A stretch of DNA of 64,000 bases from an uncultured Dorea sp. (GCA_910584095.1 CAJTYU010000001.1:1-64000); one strand, 5' to 3'. Positions 32,578 through 41,892 are shown, counted from the stretch's first letter. The notes: generated by a model not told the origin, from the letters alone. Numbers and translations are program-made.

Positions 32578-33897
32578 CTACAGTACGTTTCTTCCGTACA
32601 TAGCATCCTGCTCTTTTCTCAGTTTGTAAATCAGGGTCGTCTTATCAAGATCAATCATATCGTATGTAATCAGAGTTCCCTTCTTAACATCCTGCTTCAT
32701 CACTGCTTTATTCGTTACAAGACCAAATGGTACATATCCATTTGCATTAGACTCTTCAGCAGCTGCGATAGAACCATGTGTTGTAAATCCGCCGATACCA
32801 TCGATCGTCTGTCCTGCCTTCAAGTCAATCTTAGCTCTAGTAATACACTCAGATACAAGGCCGTTCTTAGCTACGCAGGTAGCGTCTCCCTCGATAACGG
32901 CTCTTGCAACTGAAAGAGGCGTCTCAAGATTGCAAAGATGATATGGACGGTACAGTGTCCACAGCGGGCCAGGACCCATGCTGTGATATCCAAGCTGATA
33001 TGCAATCTCCGCATTTGGTGTAGATACAGTTACAAATACTCCAGGAGCTATGCCGTTGATGTACTCAACAACGCCATGTTTATTCAGGATACCGCCGTCT
33101 TTCTTAAGCTTCAGAATCTCGTTCATCTCCTTGATTCCTTCTGTACCCGGAGATGTCTTCGGTCCGTGTCCGCCGATAACGTCCGGAACAAGCCCTGTGT
33201 AGTTAGACATAGCCGTCATCTCAACCATAGTCTTTGTTCCATCCTTAAATGCACACAGCATCTTTGGACTCATCTTACGGCGTGTAGCTTCCTCAAGGAC
33301 TGTATCTGGATTGCAGTCATAATCAATCTTATTGTTCTTGCCTTTACCCATAACCTCTACGTTCAGTCCCATAGCCTTAGCGAAGCTGTACAGGTGCATT
33401 ACAGCGCCCGGCTCGTCTCCGTCGGAACCAGAATAGATCACGCCTTCCTCTTCTGCTAATTTCTTAAGATATGGCCCAATTACAACATCAGTCTCAACAT
33501 TCAGCATGATAACGTGCTTTTTGTTTCTCATAGCGTCCGTAGCAACCTTAGCGCCTACATCCGGCACGCCTGTAGCGTCGATCACGCACTCTACCAGGTT
33601 AGCCTGAGATACAAAATTCGCATCCTCGCATGCAACATACTTGCCTGCTTCCATCGCTGCATTTGCCTGCTCTAATGTCTTAGCCTGTACGATATCTTCG
33701 TCTGAAACTTCTGCATATTTGAACGCATGTACAGCATTCTCAATCTTGATGTCAGAAACGATCGCCGGCATCATGCCTTTCATGAGTACCATCTGTGTAA
33801 CCATGCCGCGGCCCATCTGGCCTGCGCCTACGATACCAACGCGGATAATCTTTCCGTCTTCTTCTCTCTTGAGAAGCTTTTTGTCCAAATTAAGCAT
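32578..33897 (-). CDS. NAD(P)-dependent homoserine dehydrogenase-like oxidoreductase with SAF domain (COG4091-type)
   Basis: 439-residue enzyme with a Rossmann GIVGAGQMGRGM motif at 21-32, CVIDATGVPDVGAKV, EPGAVMHLYSFAKAMG, a long central domain and a C-terminal SAF-like region (about 370-430, DVKKGTLITYDMIDL). The fold is that of homoserine dehydrogenase/SAF proteins. The substrate is unknown. In this glucitol-type PTS operon it takes the place expected for sorbitol-6-phosphate dehydrogenase, so it likely oxidises the phosphorylated polyol or a branched sugar acid that the PTS imports. That is inference from context. Confidence 0.8.
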   Translation of the reverse strand: MLNLDKKLLKREEDGKIIRVGIVGAGQMGRGMVTQMVLMKGMMPAIVSDIKIENAVHAFKYAEVSDEDIVQAKTLEQANAAMEAGKYVACEDANFVSQANLVECVIDATGVPDVGAKVATDAMRNKKHVIMLNVETDVVIGPYLKKLAEEEGVIYSGSDGDEPGAVMHLYSFAKAMGLNVEVMGKGKNNKIDYDCNPDTVLEEATRRKMSPKMLCAFKDGTKTMVEMTAMSNYTGLVPDVIGGHGPKTSPGTEGIKEMNEILKLKKDGGILNKHGVVEYINGIAPGVFVTVSTPNAEIAYQLGYHSMGPGPLWTLYRPYHLCNLETPLSVARAVIEGDATCVAKNGLVSECITRAKIDLKAGQTIDGIGGFTTHGSIAAAEESNANGYVPFGLVTNKAVMKQDVKKGTLITYDMIDLDKTTLIYKLRKEQDAMYGRNVL

Positions 33898-33936
33898 AAT
33901 TCATCTCTCCTTATCTACAATAAAATAATAAATTAA

Positions 33937-34308
33937 TTAATAAATACAAATCTCTGCGCCTTCTTTAAGGTCTTCTTCGGTTATCACATCACAGCCCTCA
34001 AGCATGATGCATCCCGGAAGAGCCGCTTCCGAGCCGCCTGCAAAGTTCACTGTGCAGTGTCCCATCTCTCTCAAAGTGTATGGCGCTTCAATACCGACTG
34101 CAGTAATAACAAACTCTTTTTCTGCAATCTTCATGGTATCTCCTACCATAGGAGCTTCCCAAATCTCCGACTTGGTATGAAGTACAGAAATATCTGCAAG
34201 CTCCTGAGGCGCATCCTCATTAAAGAGGATAAAGAATTTGTTATCCGGATCATCCAGAAATGAAAGCGCTTCCGGCCCGTGTCCTACAACCTTAACTTGA
34301 AATTTCAT
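33937..34308 (-). CDS. srlB: PTS glucitol/sorbitol-type IIA component
   Basis: Cytoplasmic phosphocarrier receiving phosphate from HPr. The 123-residue protein has the family start (KVVGHGPEALSF), the active-site histidine His44 in ISVLHTK, the conserved PMVGDTM, and the end motif LPGCIMLEGC. It lies between the IIB-type subunit and the dehydrogenase gene of the same operon. Confidence 0.92.
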   Translation of the reverse strand: MKFQVKVVGHGPEALSFLDDPDNKFFILFNEDAPQELADISVLHTKSEIWEAPMVGDTMKIAEKEFVITAVGIEAPYTLREMGHCTVNFAGGSEAALPGCIMLEGCDVITEEDLKEGAEICIY

Positions 34309-34357
34309 ACAATTTCTCCTCTCGAATTACAAAAGCTTTTATTCATTTTCTTACGCT

Positions 34358-35362
34358 CTAAAACATTCCAATACTGAATACAAATGCAAGCAGTACGGAA
34401 AGCGGACCGGTAATCATACGCTCGAACAATACTGCCGGAACACCAAGTTCGATAGTCTCAGGCTCAGCGTCTCCAAGAGAAAGTCCTACCGGAACGAAGT
34501 CGCCGCCAACCTGCGCGTCAATTGCGAACAATGCGCAAAGAGCATATTTTGCAGGAATTGCGCCGGTAGCAAACTGAGCGCCAAGCAGCGTACCTACAAC
34601 CTGAGCGATAACCGCGCCAGGTCCAAGGATCGGCGACAGGAACGGCAGACCGCAGATGAAAGAAATAACGATCATTCCCGGAAGCGTTCCACAGAGCGGC
34701 GCTACGGTGTTGGCGATTACATCGCCGAGTCCGCTGGCGCTGATAATACCAAGCAGTGTAGCCGTAAATGCCATAAATGGAAGGATATTCTTGATAACCA
34801 TGTCGATGGTCTCGCGTCCCGCCGCAAAGAACTTGTTCACAACAGCTCCAACGCCTTTACCAATCCGTACAACAATACCCTGCTTCTGTCCAGCCTGAGC
34901 TGCGGCAATCTCTTCCTTAGCCTGAGCCTTTGTCTTCGGACCGTTGTCAGCCTTAGCCTCCGCCTGTTTAGCGGCAGCCGCCTCTACTGCGGAACCGTCT
35001 GCGTAAGAAATATCGCTCTCCGTTACGCCGGATACATAATTATCCTCTTTGATGAACTGAGCAAGAGGACCGGACTGTCCAACCTGCATCAAATTAACGG
35101 TGAAAATACCTTTCTTTGGATATACGCCGCAGCGTGCAGTACCGCCGCAGTCAACTACTGCTACCATAACTTCATCATCCGGACATCCGGTTTTGAATCC
35201 GTCAACTACTTCTCCGCCTGTCATATCTGCGATAAGCTGTGCTACCGGAGTAATTCCGCCGCCTGTTACATTCAGTACCTTATGGCATTTCTCTGTTGGC
35301 GTAATAGTCAGAGGACCGCCCCATCCGCCTGTGCCAGCTTTGATTGTAATAGATTTATACAT
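34358..35362 (-). CDS. srlE: PTS glucitol/sorbitol-type IIBC2 component (SrlE-like)
   Basis: 334-residue subunit. The N-terminal IIB domain (1-110) has GGWGGPLTITP and the phosphocysteine region VDCGGTARCG (Cys72 and Cys78). An Ala/Lys/Glu-rich linker (about 118-155) joins it to the membrane part with INILP-type helices and the motif GLPFLSPILGPGAVIAQ. ATG 35362 follows GAGGAGG by 8 bases; a TTG six codons up is only apparent. It completes the import complex with SrlA and SrlB. Confidence 0.9.
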   Translation of the reverse strand: MYKSITIKAGTGGWGGPLTITPTEKCHKVLNVTGGGITPVAQLIADMTGGEVVDGFKTGCPDDEVMVAVVDCGGTARCGVYPKKGIFTVNLMQVGQSGPLAQFIKEDNYVSGVTESDISYADGSAVEAAAAKQAEAKADNGPKTKAQAKEEIAAAQAGQKQGIVVRIGKGVGAVVNKFFAAGRETIDMVIKNILPFMAFTATLLGIISASGLGDVIANTVAPLCGTLPGMIVISFICGLPFLSPILGPGAVIAQVVGTLLGAQFATGAIPAKYALCALFAIDAQVGGDFVPVGLSLGDAEPETIELGVPAVLFERMITGPLSVLLAFVFSIGMF

Positions 35363-35384
35363 AATTTGACCTCCTCTCAACTAA

Positions 35385-35903
35385 TTAAGCATTCTTCTTT
35401 GCCATTGAAGCATAGATTTTCTCACATAAGATACCGCGGATCAGAATAACAACCAGACCGCAAAGGAAATATCTTACTGCAAGACCTGCAGTTGCATAAC
35501 CAGCCTCAGCAACGCCTGCTGAAATACCTGTCCATACGAACAGCTCGCCTGCATTAGCATGAGGGAAGAGTCCCGTAATCGGGTGAACGAAGCTTACCGC
35601 CGCATCGTAAAATGCCGGTTTATACTTCTCATCCAGGAAACGTCCAAATGTATAACATGCTGGATTCGCAAGGAAGAATACTGCCAGCAGAGGAAGTAAT
35701 GTATACCGAAGCACCATATATTTGGTAATCTTCTGAGCAAAATTCTCAACATTCTCCGTACCAACAATCTTTATGATCGAGTTAACCGCCGTCATCAGAC
35801 ACACTACAAGCGGGATAATGCCGGTAACCCAGCCTACAAATGTGTCGCCGCCTGCTTGAAATAGACCTATAAATCCACTTGCCACATTAGAAATAAATTC
35901 CAT
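35385..35903 (-). CDS. srlA: PTS glucitol/sorbitol-type IIC component (SrlA-like)
   Basis: 172-residue membrane subunit with about four helices, the conserved GGDTFVGWVTGIIPLVVCLMTA region at 18-39 and HPITGLFPHANAGELFVW (about 105-122). First structural gene of the PTS operon, 22 bases ahead of srlE, with a promoter (TATAAT at about 35926-35931) between it and the SorC regulator gene. Confidence 0.92.
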   Translation of the reverse strand: MEFISNVASGFIGLFQAGGDTFVGWVTGIIPLVVCLMTAVNSIIKIVGTENVENFAQKITKYMVLRYTLLPLLAVFFLANPACYTFGRFLDEKYKPAFYDAAVSFVHPITGLFPHANAGELFVWTGISAGVAEAGYATAGLAVRYFLCGLVVILIRGILCEKIYASMAKKNA

Positions 35904-35925
35904 AGTCTCTCCTCCATTTACTCAA

Positions 35926-35959
35926 TTATAGTATCCTGTATATATAAAATGACTGTCAT
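35926..35959 (-). promoter_or_regulatory. Promoter region and possible operator of the PTS operon
   Basis: A minus-strand TATAAT (about 35926-35931) precedes srlA. An 11-bp palindrome ATGAC-T-GTCAT (35949-35959) covers the -35 position, where no consensus -35 is seen. A SorC-family regulator is the likely binder. Confidence 0.45.
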
Positions 35960-36047
35960 GCTCCGTACCGCCCTCCCCGCATCCGGGCCCTTGATCCAGC
36001 TTGGGTTTCCCCGCATTTCCGCCATCTATATATCTGTCTCGGCCGCC

Positions 36048-37013
36048 TTACAGCAGCTTCTCGGCCGCATCAATATTCGTGATCAGCATATTGATGTATC
36101 CGCCTTTGATCGCCCCTCTGATCGCCTCTGCTTTATTCTCCCCTCCCGCAATGGCAATCCGGTTTCTCACCCCGCGGATCATCTCCGGCGGGATTCCCGC
36201 CACCCGGTCGTTGAACTGCCTGAACTTCTCAGTATCTCCATTCTTATCAAAGAAATGAAGGGCAATGTCGCCTACCAGTCCTTCCTCCGCATAATGCTCT
36301 AATTCTTTCTCCGTAATATATCCCGCCTGCACCAGTGTTGACTCCACCTTGTGGGGGATGCCGATCCCCATAATCACCGTATCCAGCTTCCGGAAATCGT
36401 CAAATATATAGCTTACCGCCTTCTCTTTCAGAAAGGACTGCATAACCGTCTTCTCCGAAAACACTGCCGGCGACAAAAACTGCGTATAGCTGCCGCCGAA
36501 CTTACCGGCAAATTCCAAGGCGATCTGATTGCTCTGCACATCCACCTTATCCACGGTACTCTGGCTGATTCCTCCCACCAGCGGCACAAACATATAGTGA
36601 TTGTCCTTGCTGAACACCCGGTTCGTCTTCACTACATTGTGCAAAGTATGCCCCATGGAAACGCCGATACAGTCGCCGTCTTTAAAAAACTGGGATAGGT
36701 AAAGGGCCGCCCGTTCATACATTCTGGAAACCGATTCCGTCTTCGTGTCCAGCGCGCTGCTCTCTACTACAATGGCTTCCTTTAAGCCATACTTGCGCTC
36801 CAGCGCCTTCTCCAGCTTATTATAAGAAAACTGAACCGGATTAATCACTTCTACCCGGACAATCCCGCTTTCCTTGCCCTTCTGAAGCATCCGCGAAACT
36901 GTCGCCCTTGAAATCCCCAAATAGTCACTGACCTCCTGCTGACGCATATCGTCTTCATAATACAAACTGCAAACCTTGTAAATCAAACGCCAATCATCAA
37001 CTATCTTCTTCAT
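36048..37013 (-). CDS. SorC-family sugar-binding transcriptional regulator
   Basis: 321-residue regulator with an N-terminal helix-turn-helix (about 22-48: MRQQEVSDYLGISRATVSRML) and a large C-terminal sugar-binding domain related to phosphosugar isomerases (about 58-318, VVESSALDTKTESVSRMYERAALYL, VSMGHTLHNVVK, NRIAIAGGENKAEAIRGAIKGG). It is upstream of and codirectional with the srlA-type PTS genes and probably controls them in answer to the phosphorylated sugar. It has its own promoter. Confidence 0.9.
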   Translation of the reverse strand: MKKIVDDWRLIYKVCSLYYEDDMRQQEVSDYLGISRATVSRMLQKGKESGIVRVEVINPVQFSYNKLEKALERKYGLKEAIVVESSALDTKTESVSRMYERAALYLSQFFKDGDCIGVSMGHTLHNVVKTNRVFSKDNHYMFVPLVGGISQSTVDKVDVQSNQIALEFAGKFGGSYTQFLSPAVFSEKTVMQSFLKEKAVSYIFDDFRKLDTVIMGIGIPHKVESTLVQAGYITEKELEHYAEEGLVGDIALHFFDKNGDTEKFRQFNDRVAGIPPEMIRGVRNRIAIAGGENKAEAIRGAIKGGYINMLITNIDAAEKLL

Positions 37014-37040
37014 CCGGTCTCCTCTCGCTTTCTGTTATTG

Positions 37041-37069
37041 ATTTTACCTAAAAAATGTTTCTATATCAA
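37041..37069 (-). promoter_or_regulatory. Promoter of the SorC regulator gene
   Basis: Minus-strand TTGATA (37064-37069) and TAAAAT (37041-37046) are 17 bp apart, 28 bases before the start codon; a GAGAGGAG ribosome site follows. The AT-rich stretch up to 37167 separates the unit from ispD. Confidence 0.6.
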
Positions 37070-37167
37070 TACATGAATTGTGAATTTTTGTCTAAGTCCC
37101 CAATTTTATAAATTGCATTTTTACATTTGTTCAATACTTTTGTATAAATTGATAAAATTATAACAAA

Positions 37168-37869
37168 CTATAGCTCGCGTCCCCTTAAAATAACCTCTGC
37201 CACAAATAAATCGTCCATGGTGGTAATTTTAAGGTTCTCATAGGCGCCCTCCACCATCTTCACCCGGCACTTTCCGTGCATCTCCACGATCATGGCGTCG
37301 TCGGTAATGCCCTCCATATTGCCCCTCCTGACCGCGTCATGAGCCTCTCTGATCACATGGTAGCGGAATACCTGAGGCGTCTGTACGCTCCAAACCCGGC
37401 TTCTCTTTGGCGTTTTTGTAACAAACTGTTCCCGGTCCAGAATCTTTATCGTATCCTTGGCGGGCATCCCTACCGCGCAGGCTCCAGTCTGCTTGACTGC
37501 GTCCAGCGCCCGTTTTAACATCTCTCTGTCAATAAAGGGCCTTGTACCGTCGTGGATATATACAAAGTCTGTATTTCTGCACGCCAATAAGCCGGCGTAT
37601 ACGGAGTCATAACGCTCCTTGCCGCCGACTACTACTTTTCTTACTTTACGGAACCCATACTTATCAACAATATTCTTCTGGCAGTAATCTACGCAGTCGC
37701 TGCTTGTCACAAGAATGATATCCTGTATAAAAGGCGCCCTTTCAAAGCATTCCAACGAATAATAAACGATCGGCTTTCCTGCAATATTTAAAAACTGCTT
37801 CTTCACCTTGCTCTTCATCCTGCGTCCCTGTCCTGCCGCCAGAACAATCGCTGTACATCGCTCTTTCAT
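37168..37869 (-). CDS. ispD: 2-C-methyl-D-erythritol 4-phosphate cytidylyltransferase
   Basis: Couples CTP with methylerythritol phosphate in the MEP isoprenoid pathway. 233 residues, with the nucleotide-binding LAAGQGRRMKSKVKKQF at 11-27 and the second-half motifs VYIHDGTRPFI (substrate Asp region) and GMPAKDTIK. It follows tsaD without a gap (tsaD stop at 37870) and closes the tsaE-to-ispD cluster. Pairing of IspD with the tRNA-modification genes is just genomic neighbourhood. Confidence 0.95.
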   Translation of the reverse strand: MKERCTAIVLAAGQGRRMKSKVKKQFLNIAGKPIVYYSLECFERAPFIQDIILVTSSDCVDYCQKNIVDKYGFRKVRKVVVGGKERYDSVYAGLLACRNTDFVYIHDGTRPFIDREMLKRALDAVKQTGACAVGMPAKDTIKILDREQFVTKTPKRSRVWSVQTPQVFRYHVIREAHDAVRRGNMEGITDDAMIVEMHGKCRVKMVEGAYENLKITTMDDLFVAEVILRGREL

Positions 37870-38898
37870 TTATCGTTCTCCTAATTTTAAGTTCGGCACC
37901 GCATTCAGGTCCCATCCATGTCTCGTTCCGTTCAAATATTCATAATACGCCGCTGCCCCGATCATCGCCGCATTGTCGGTACAGTATACCGGCGGCGGAA
38001 AATAAAGGGTAACTCCTTGTTCCTCACACGCCTCCTTCATCGCGCTGCGCAGAGCGCTGTTTGCGGCAACCCCGCCTGCGATCGCAAATTTATCTGCCTT
38101 GTATTCACGGACAGCACGCATAGCATTCTCCACAAGAACGTCGATAACCGCCTTCTGGAAGGAAGCCGCCACATCCGCCTGCTTCCAGCTCTCCCCCTTC
38201 ATCTGGCAGCCGTTGATATAATTGAGCACCGCCGATTTCACGCCGCTGAAGCTGAAGTCATAAGGAGAATCCCCCACATGCGCCCTTGGGAAAGAGACCG
38301 CCTCCGGATCCCCTTCCTTTGAAACTTTATCGATCTTCGGTCCCCCCGGATATCCCAAGCCGATCGCTCTTGCCACCTTATCAAATGCCTCTCCCGCCGC
38401 ATCGTCTCTGGTTCTCCCAATGATGCGGAACCTGCCGTAATCCTCCGCCTGAACCAGATGAGTATGTCCGCCTGAAACCACAAGACACAGAAACGGCGGC
38501 TCCAGTTCCTGATGCGCAATATAATTGGCTGCAATATGCCCTTCGATATGGTGCACGCCGATCAGCGGCTTATGGGCCGCATAGGCAATCGCCTTTGCCT
38601 CTGCGACTCCCACCAGCAGCGCCCCCACCAAACCGGGTCCATAGGTTACGCTTATAGCGTCAATCTCCTTAAGCGTTACCCCCGCCTCGGAAAGCGCGGT
38701 CAGAATTACCTGATTGATCTTCTCAATATGCTTTCTGGACGCGATCTCCGGCACTACGCCTCCGTACAGCGTGTGCAGCCCGATCTGGGAAAAAATAATA
38801 TTCGACAGAACCTCCCGGCCGTTCTTTACGACTGCCGCCGCCGTCTCGTCGCAGGAACTCTCAATTGCCAGAATTAACACGTCTTTTCTTTCTTCCAT
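37870..38898 (-). CDS. tsaD: TsaD, tRNA N6-adenosine threonylcarbamoyltransferase
   Basis: Transfers threonylcarbamoyl to A37 of ANN-decoding tRNAs (t6A). The 342-residue ASKHA protein shows AIESSCDETAAAV at 11-23, the metal-binding HIEGH at 117-121, SGGHTHLV and GGVAANSALRS. It acts with TsaB and TsaE, both encoded a few genes upstream in the same orientation; the TsaC/Sua5 partner is not in the window. Starts 3 bases after rnz. Confidence 0.97.
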   Translation of the reverse strand: MEERKDVLILAIESSCDETAAAVVKNGREVLSNIIFSQIGLHTLYGGVVPEIASRKHIEKINQVILTALSEAGVTLKEIDAISVTYGPGLVGALLVGVAEAKAIAYAAHKPLIGVHHIEGHIAANYIAHQELEPPFLCLVVSGGHTHLVQAEDYGRFRIIGRTRDDAAGEAFDKVARAIGLGYPGGPKIDKVSKEGDPEAVSFPRAHVGDSPYDFSFSGVKSAVLNYINGCQMKGESWKQADVAASFQKAVIDVLVENAMRAVREYKADKFAIAGGVAANSALRSAMKEACEEQGVTLYFPPPVYCTDNAAMIGAAAYYEYLNGTRHGWDLNAVPNLKLGER

Positions 38899-38901
38899 AC
38901 T

Positions 38902-39813
38902 CTAAGCCTCCTCGAATACGAGCTCCGTTGTCTGTCCGTCTTTGGCCGCCGCGGCGCCGCCGAATATCGCCCGCACATCCTTCATATATTCTTCCGGATG
39001 GTTGAGCGACGGACTATAATGGGTCAGCCACATTTCCTTCACTTCCGCTGCTTTCGCGATTTCCGCCGCCTCGTAAAATGTCATATGCTTATATTCCTTT
39101 GCCTTCTTCAGCTTCTCCTTCTCCCCATACATGCCTTCGCAGACTAACAGATCCGCGCCTCTGGCATTTTCTTTTATAGAATCCGTCGGTCTGGTATCTG
39201 TGGCATAGGCAATCTTCAGCCCCTTTCTCGCAGGACCCAGCACCATATCCGGCGTAAATACGCGGCCGTCCTCCACAACCGTCTCCCCCTTCTGCAAAAT
39301 TCCCCAAAAGCGCTTGGGAATCCCGGCCGTCTCCGCCCGGGCCACATCGAACCTCCCCGCCCGGTCTACCTCTATGGTATACCCATAACAAGGCACATTA
39401 TGATTTACACGAAAAGCCTTGAGCCGGTAACCGTTCATCTCAAATACCTGTTCCCGCCCCATGATTTCTTTATAAATAATTTTAAATGGCAGCTCCGGCG
39501 CAATGACGCGCAGGGCGCCCACAACTCTTTCAAGACCCTTCGGCCCGATCAGGGTAAGGGGTTCCGTCCGGTCCGCATTTCCCATGGTGAGAAGCATTCC
39601 CGGCAGCCCGCTGATATGGTCTCCATGGTAATGGGTAAAACAGATTACATCAATGGGCTTAAAACTCCATCCCTTCTCCTTTATTGCAATCTGGGTCCCC
39701 TCTCCGCAGTCGATCAGAAGACTGCTGCCATTATACCGCACCATCAGCGACGTGAGCCACCGATAGGGAAGCGGCATCATGCCGCCGGTCCCCAGCAAAC
39801 ATACATCTAACAT
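38902..39813 (-). CDS. rnz: Ribonuclease Z
   Basis: Endonuclease that cuts tRNA precursors 3' of the discriminator, needed for tRNAs without an encoded CCA such as the tRNA-Ser at 31648-31733. Metallo-beta-lactamase fold of 303 residues: GTGGMMP start, HYHGDH with His61, His63, Asp65 and His66, later YATDTRP and the C-terminal LTHYSP. It sits between the zinc-ribbon gene and tsaD in the tRNA-modification cluster. Confidence 0.95.
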   Translation of the reverse strand: MLDVCLLGTGGMMPLPYRWLTSLMVRYNGSSLLIDCGEGTQIAIKEKGWSFKPIDVICFTHYHGDHISGLPGMLLTMGNADRTEPLTLIGPKGLERVVGALRVIAPELPFKIIYKEIMGREQVFEMNGYRLKAFRVNHNVPCYGYTIEVDRAGRFDVARAETAGIPKRFWGILQKGETVVEDGRVFTPDMVLGPARKGLKIAYATDTRPTDSIKENARGADLLVCEGMYGEKEKLKKAKEYKHMTFYEAAEIAKAAEVKEMWLTHYSPSLNHPEEYMKDVRAIFGGAAAAKDGQTTELVFEEA

Positions 39814-39821
39814 CCTATCCT

Positions 39822-40049
39822 CTACTTTCCAATGGGAAGCAGAAATGTCGCGACAAATTCATCATAGCATTTTTCACAAAGGTCGAAACTGTCCACCTGA
39901 TTGTCCTTTTCTGAAAAATATCCCCACCGTTTGTCAACGGACAACACATCCTCCTGCAGACGGCCGTCTGCCGCTTTAATCTCTCTTCCGCATTTATTAC
40001 AAATAATCTTACTGATTTCTTTGGTTTCTTTCATCTGATACTGACGCAT
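39822..40049 (-). CDS. Small zinc-ribbon protein, function unknown
   Basis: 75-residue protein with two CxxC pairs (CNKCG near 17-21, CEKCY near 58-62) that can form one zinc site. AGGAGG lies 6 bases before the ATG, and rnz follows after 8 bases, so it is a real cotranscribed gene. Family not recognised beyond the zinc ribbon; it may be a small nucleic-acid-binding or chaperone-like factor. TATAAT at 40129-40134 could be its promoter, but no good -35 accompanies it. Confidence 0.75.
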   Translation of the reverse strand: MRQYQMKETKEISKIICNKCGREIKAADGRLQEDVLSVDKRWGYFSEKDNQVDSFDLCEKCYDEFVATFLLPIGK

Positions 40050-40225
40050 AGTTTTCCTCCTAGAGTGAAATATTGTCGCCGCCGCAAACGCTTTCTTCGG
40101 AAGCTGCGTTCGGCTGCTGTACGCCTATATTATAGCGGCCGAATCCCATGGTTTCTAGTGGGAAGTGCTTCCTTTCCTGTCAATTATTTGTTACCGCGCA
40201 CTCCTTCCGGGCATCCCGGCGCCAG

Positions 40226-40669
40226 TTACTTTCCAAGCTCACAGCTCATGAGTATTCCATCCTCCACAGGATCGGAATAATAATTCCTGCGGACCCCGTC
40301 CCTCACAAAACCTTGCTTCTCATAGAACCTGCAGGCGCTCTCATTACTCTCTCTTACATCCAGAAGAAGTTTATTCACTCCGTTGTCCTCACAGAGACAT
40401 TCCAACTCTCTCAGCATCTTAGAGGCAACCCCTTGCCTCCTGTATGCGTCATCCACCGCAATCCGGGCAATCTCGCCGTCCTCCAGCACATAATACAATA
40501 TCAGGTATCCAATCAGCTTTCTGTCTTCATAGGCCAAAAGAATCATGGTCTGCTTCTGCTCCAGCGTCTCCATGACCGCCCTCTCGCTCCATGCATCGGT
40601 AAATATCCTCCGTTCCAGCTCTGCCACATCCGCCACATCTTCTTTCCGCATTTTCCGGATACAAAACAT
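40226..40669 (-). CDS. rimI: RimI, ribosomal protein S18-alanine N-acetyltransferase
   Basis: GNAT acetyltransferase of about 147 residues that acetylates the N-terminus of S18; in many bacteria encoded with tsaB and tsaD. Visible motifs: IAVDDAYRRQGVASKMLREL (acetyl-CoA loop, RRQGVA) and NKLLLDVRESNESACRFYEKQGF. I chose ATG 40669 because GGAGGG lies 5 bases before it; an in-frame ATG at 40738 lies closer to tsaB but has no ribosome site. Follows tsaB. Confidence 0.92.
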   Translation of the reverse strand: MFCIRKMRKEDVADVAELERRIFTDAWSERAVMETLEQKQTMILLAYEDRKLIGYLILYYVLEDGEIARIAVDDAYRRQGVASKMLRELECLCEDNGVNKLLLDVRESNESACRFYEKQGFVRDGVRRNYYSDPVEDGILMSCELGK

Positions 40670-40744
40670 CGTAACCCTCCTACTCCAGCCGCTGTCAATC
40701 CTGTCCGTGCCTTCCCCGCCGCCGTTTATCTGTGCCATAACCCG

Positions 40745-41470
40745 CTATTGATTTTGAATACGTTCCGCGCGTTCCCGCTCCGCCTGAGATACCCTGAGAT
40801 AATCCGGCTTATGCTCCGCTGCCGTCTCAGTTCTCCCCTCCTTGTAATACCTTAGGGCGAGACTCCCTACCGACGACGCCCGCTGGCGGTTCATATTCGC
40901 CGGAGCAAAGGCGATATCGCAGTCCTTCATGATCCGCTCTAACAAAGCCTGCCGGTGAACCGGCACGCCGTCGCCCAAAAATACTACCGGGCGCCCGTAA
41001 CTCTTAAGCTTCTCTCCCAGTTCCTCAATACTGACTGCCATCTGATTCTCCAGCGCCGCCAGTCTGCCCTGCCGAAATTCATAGATACCTGTATAAACTT
41101 GTCCGCGCCTTGCGTCCATAATCGGGCATACGATCCTCTCCGTCCCCCACAGATTACAGGCAAGTCCTTCCAGCGTAGGAACAGAGATCAAAGGCTTTCC
41201 CAGCGCAAGCCCCAGTCCTTTCGCCGTCGCAGAGCCAATCCGAAGCCCGGTAAAGGATCCGGGGCCTGCCGCCACTCCAATCCCGTCAATCTCATCCAGA
41301 TCCAGCTCCGTCATTTTCACAATCTCATCCAGCATGGGAAGCAGCGTCTGAGAATGGGTTTTCTTATAATTCACCGTATACTCGGCCACGGTAACCGCTT
41401 CCCCCATATCTTCTTCCACAACCGCCACGCTCGCAGCCAGTCCCGAGCTATCCAGCGCTAATATCCGCAT
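40745..41470 (-). CDS. tsaB: TsaB, t6A complex dimerisation subunit
   Basis: Partner and activator of TsaD in t6A synthesis. 241 residues with the ASKHA N-terminus ILALDSSGLAASVAVVE, VAAGPGSFTGLRIGSATAKGL (the GPGSFTG signature near 69-75) and CPIMDARRGQVYTGIY. It overlaps the end of tsaE by 13 bases, so the two are coupled. Confidence 0.96.
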   Translation of the reverse strand: MRILALDSSGLAASVAVVEEDMGEAVTVAEYTVNYKKTHSQTLLPMLDEIVKMTELDLDEIDGIGVAAGPGSFTGLRIGSATAKGLGLALGKPLISVPTLEGLACNLWGTERIVCPIMDARRGQVYTGIYEFRQGRLAALENQMAVSIEELGEKLKSYGRPVVFLGDGVPVHRQALLERIMKDCDIAFAPANMNRQRASSVGSLALRYYKEGRTETAAEHKPDYLRVSQAERERAERIQNQ

Positions 41471-41892
41471 ATGCTTATCCTCCGATAATCAAATCCCCGC
41501 TCCAAATCCTTTTCAATCCGGATCTCCGTATAATGCTCCGGCAGGATCTCCCGGATCAGATCCGCCCATTCGATCAGGGATACTCCCTGTCCATACAGAT
41601 AATCCTCATATCCGATCTCATCCATCTCGCATACGTCCCCAATCCGGTACACGTCAAAATGGTAGAACGGAAGCCTTCCCTCATCGTAGACCTGTACAAT
41701 TGTAAAGGTGGGGCTGTTCACAGGCTCTCTTATCCCCAGCCCTTCCGCAAGTCCCTTGGTAAATACAGTCTTCCCCACGCCAAGGTCTCCCACAAGCGCA
41801 AACACCTGTCCCGCCGACGCGGCTCTCCCCAGCCGTCCGCCCAGCTCCCAGGTCTCCCTTTCTCCATTCGTCTCAACAATCTCTCTATTCAT
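41458..41892 (-). CDS. tsaE: TsaE, t6A biosynthesis ATPase
   Basis: Small ATPase that recycles the TsaB-TsaD complex. 144 residues; P-loop GDLGVGKT at 35-42, SPTFTIVQVY, LPFYHFDVYRI and the C-terminal LIEWADLI motif are all present. First gene of the cluster; the 261-base divergent region up to the VOC gene holds no promoter I can call with confidence. Confidence 0.96.
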   Translation of the reverse strand: MNREIVETNGERETWELGGRLGRAASAGQVFALVGDLGVGKTVFTKGLAEGLGIREPVNSPTFTIVQVYDEGRLPFYHFDVYRIGDVCEMDEIGYEDYLYGQGVSLIEWADLIREILPEHYTEIRIEKDLERGFDYRRISICGY

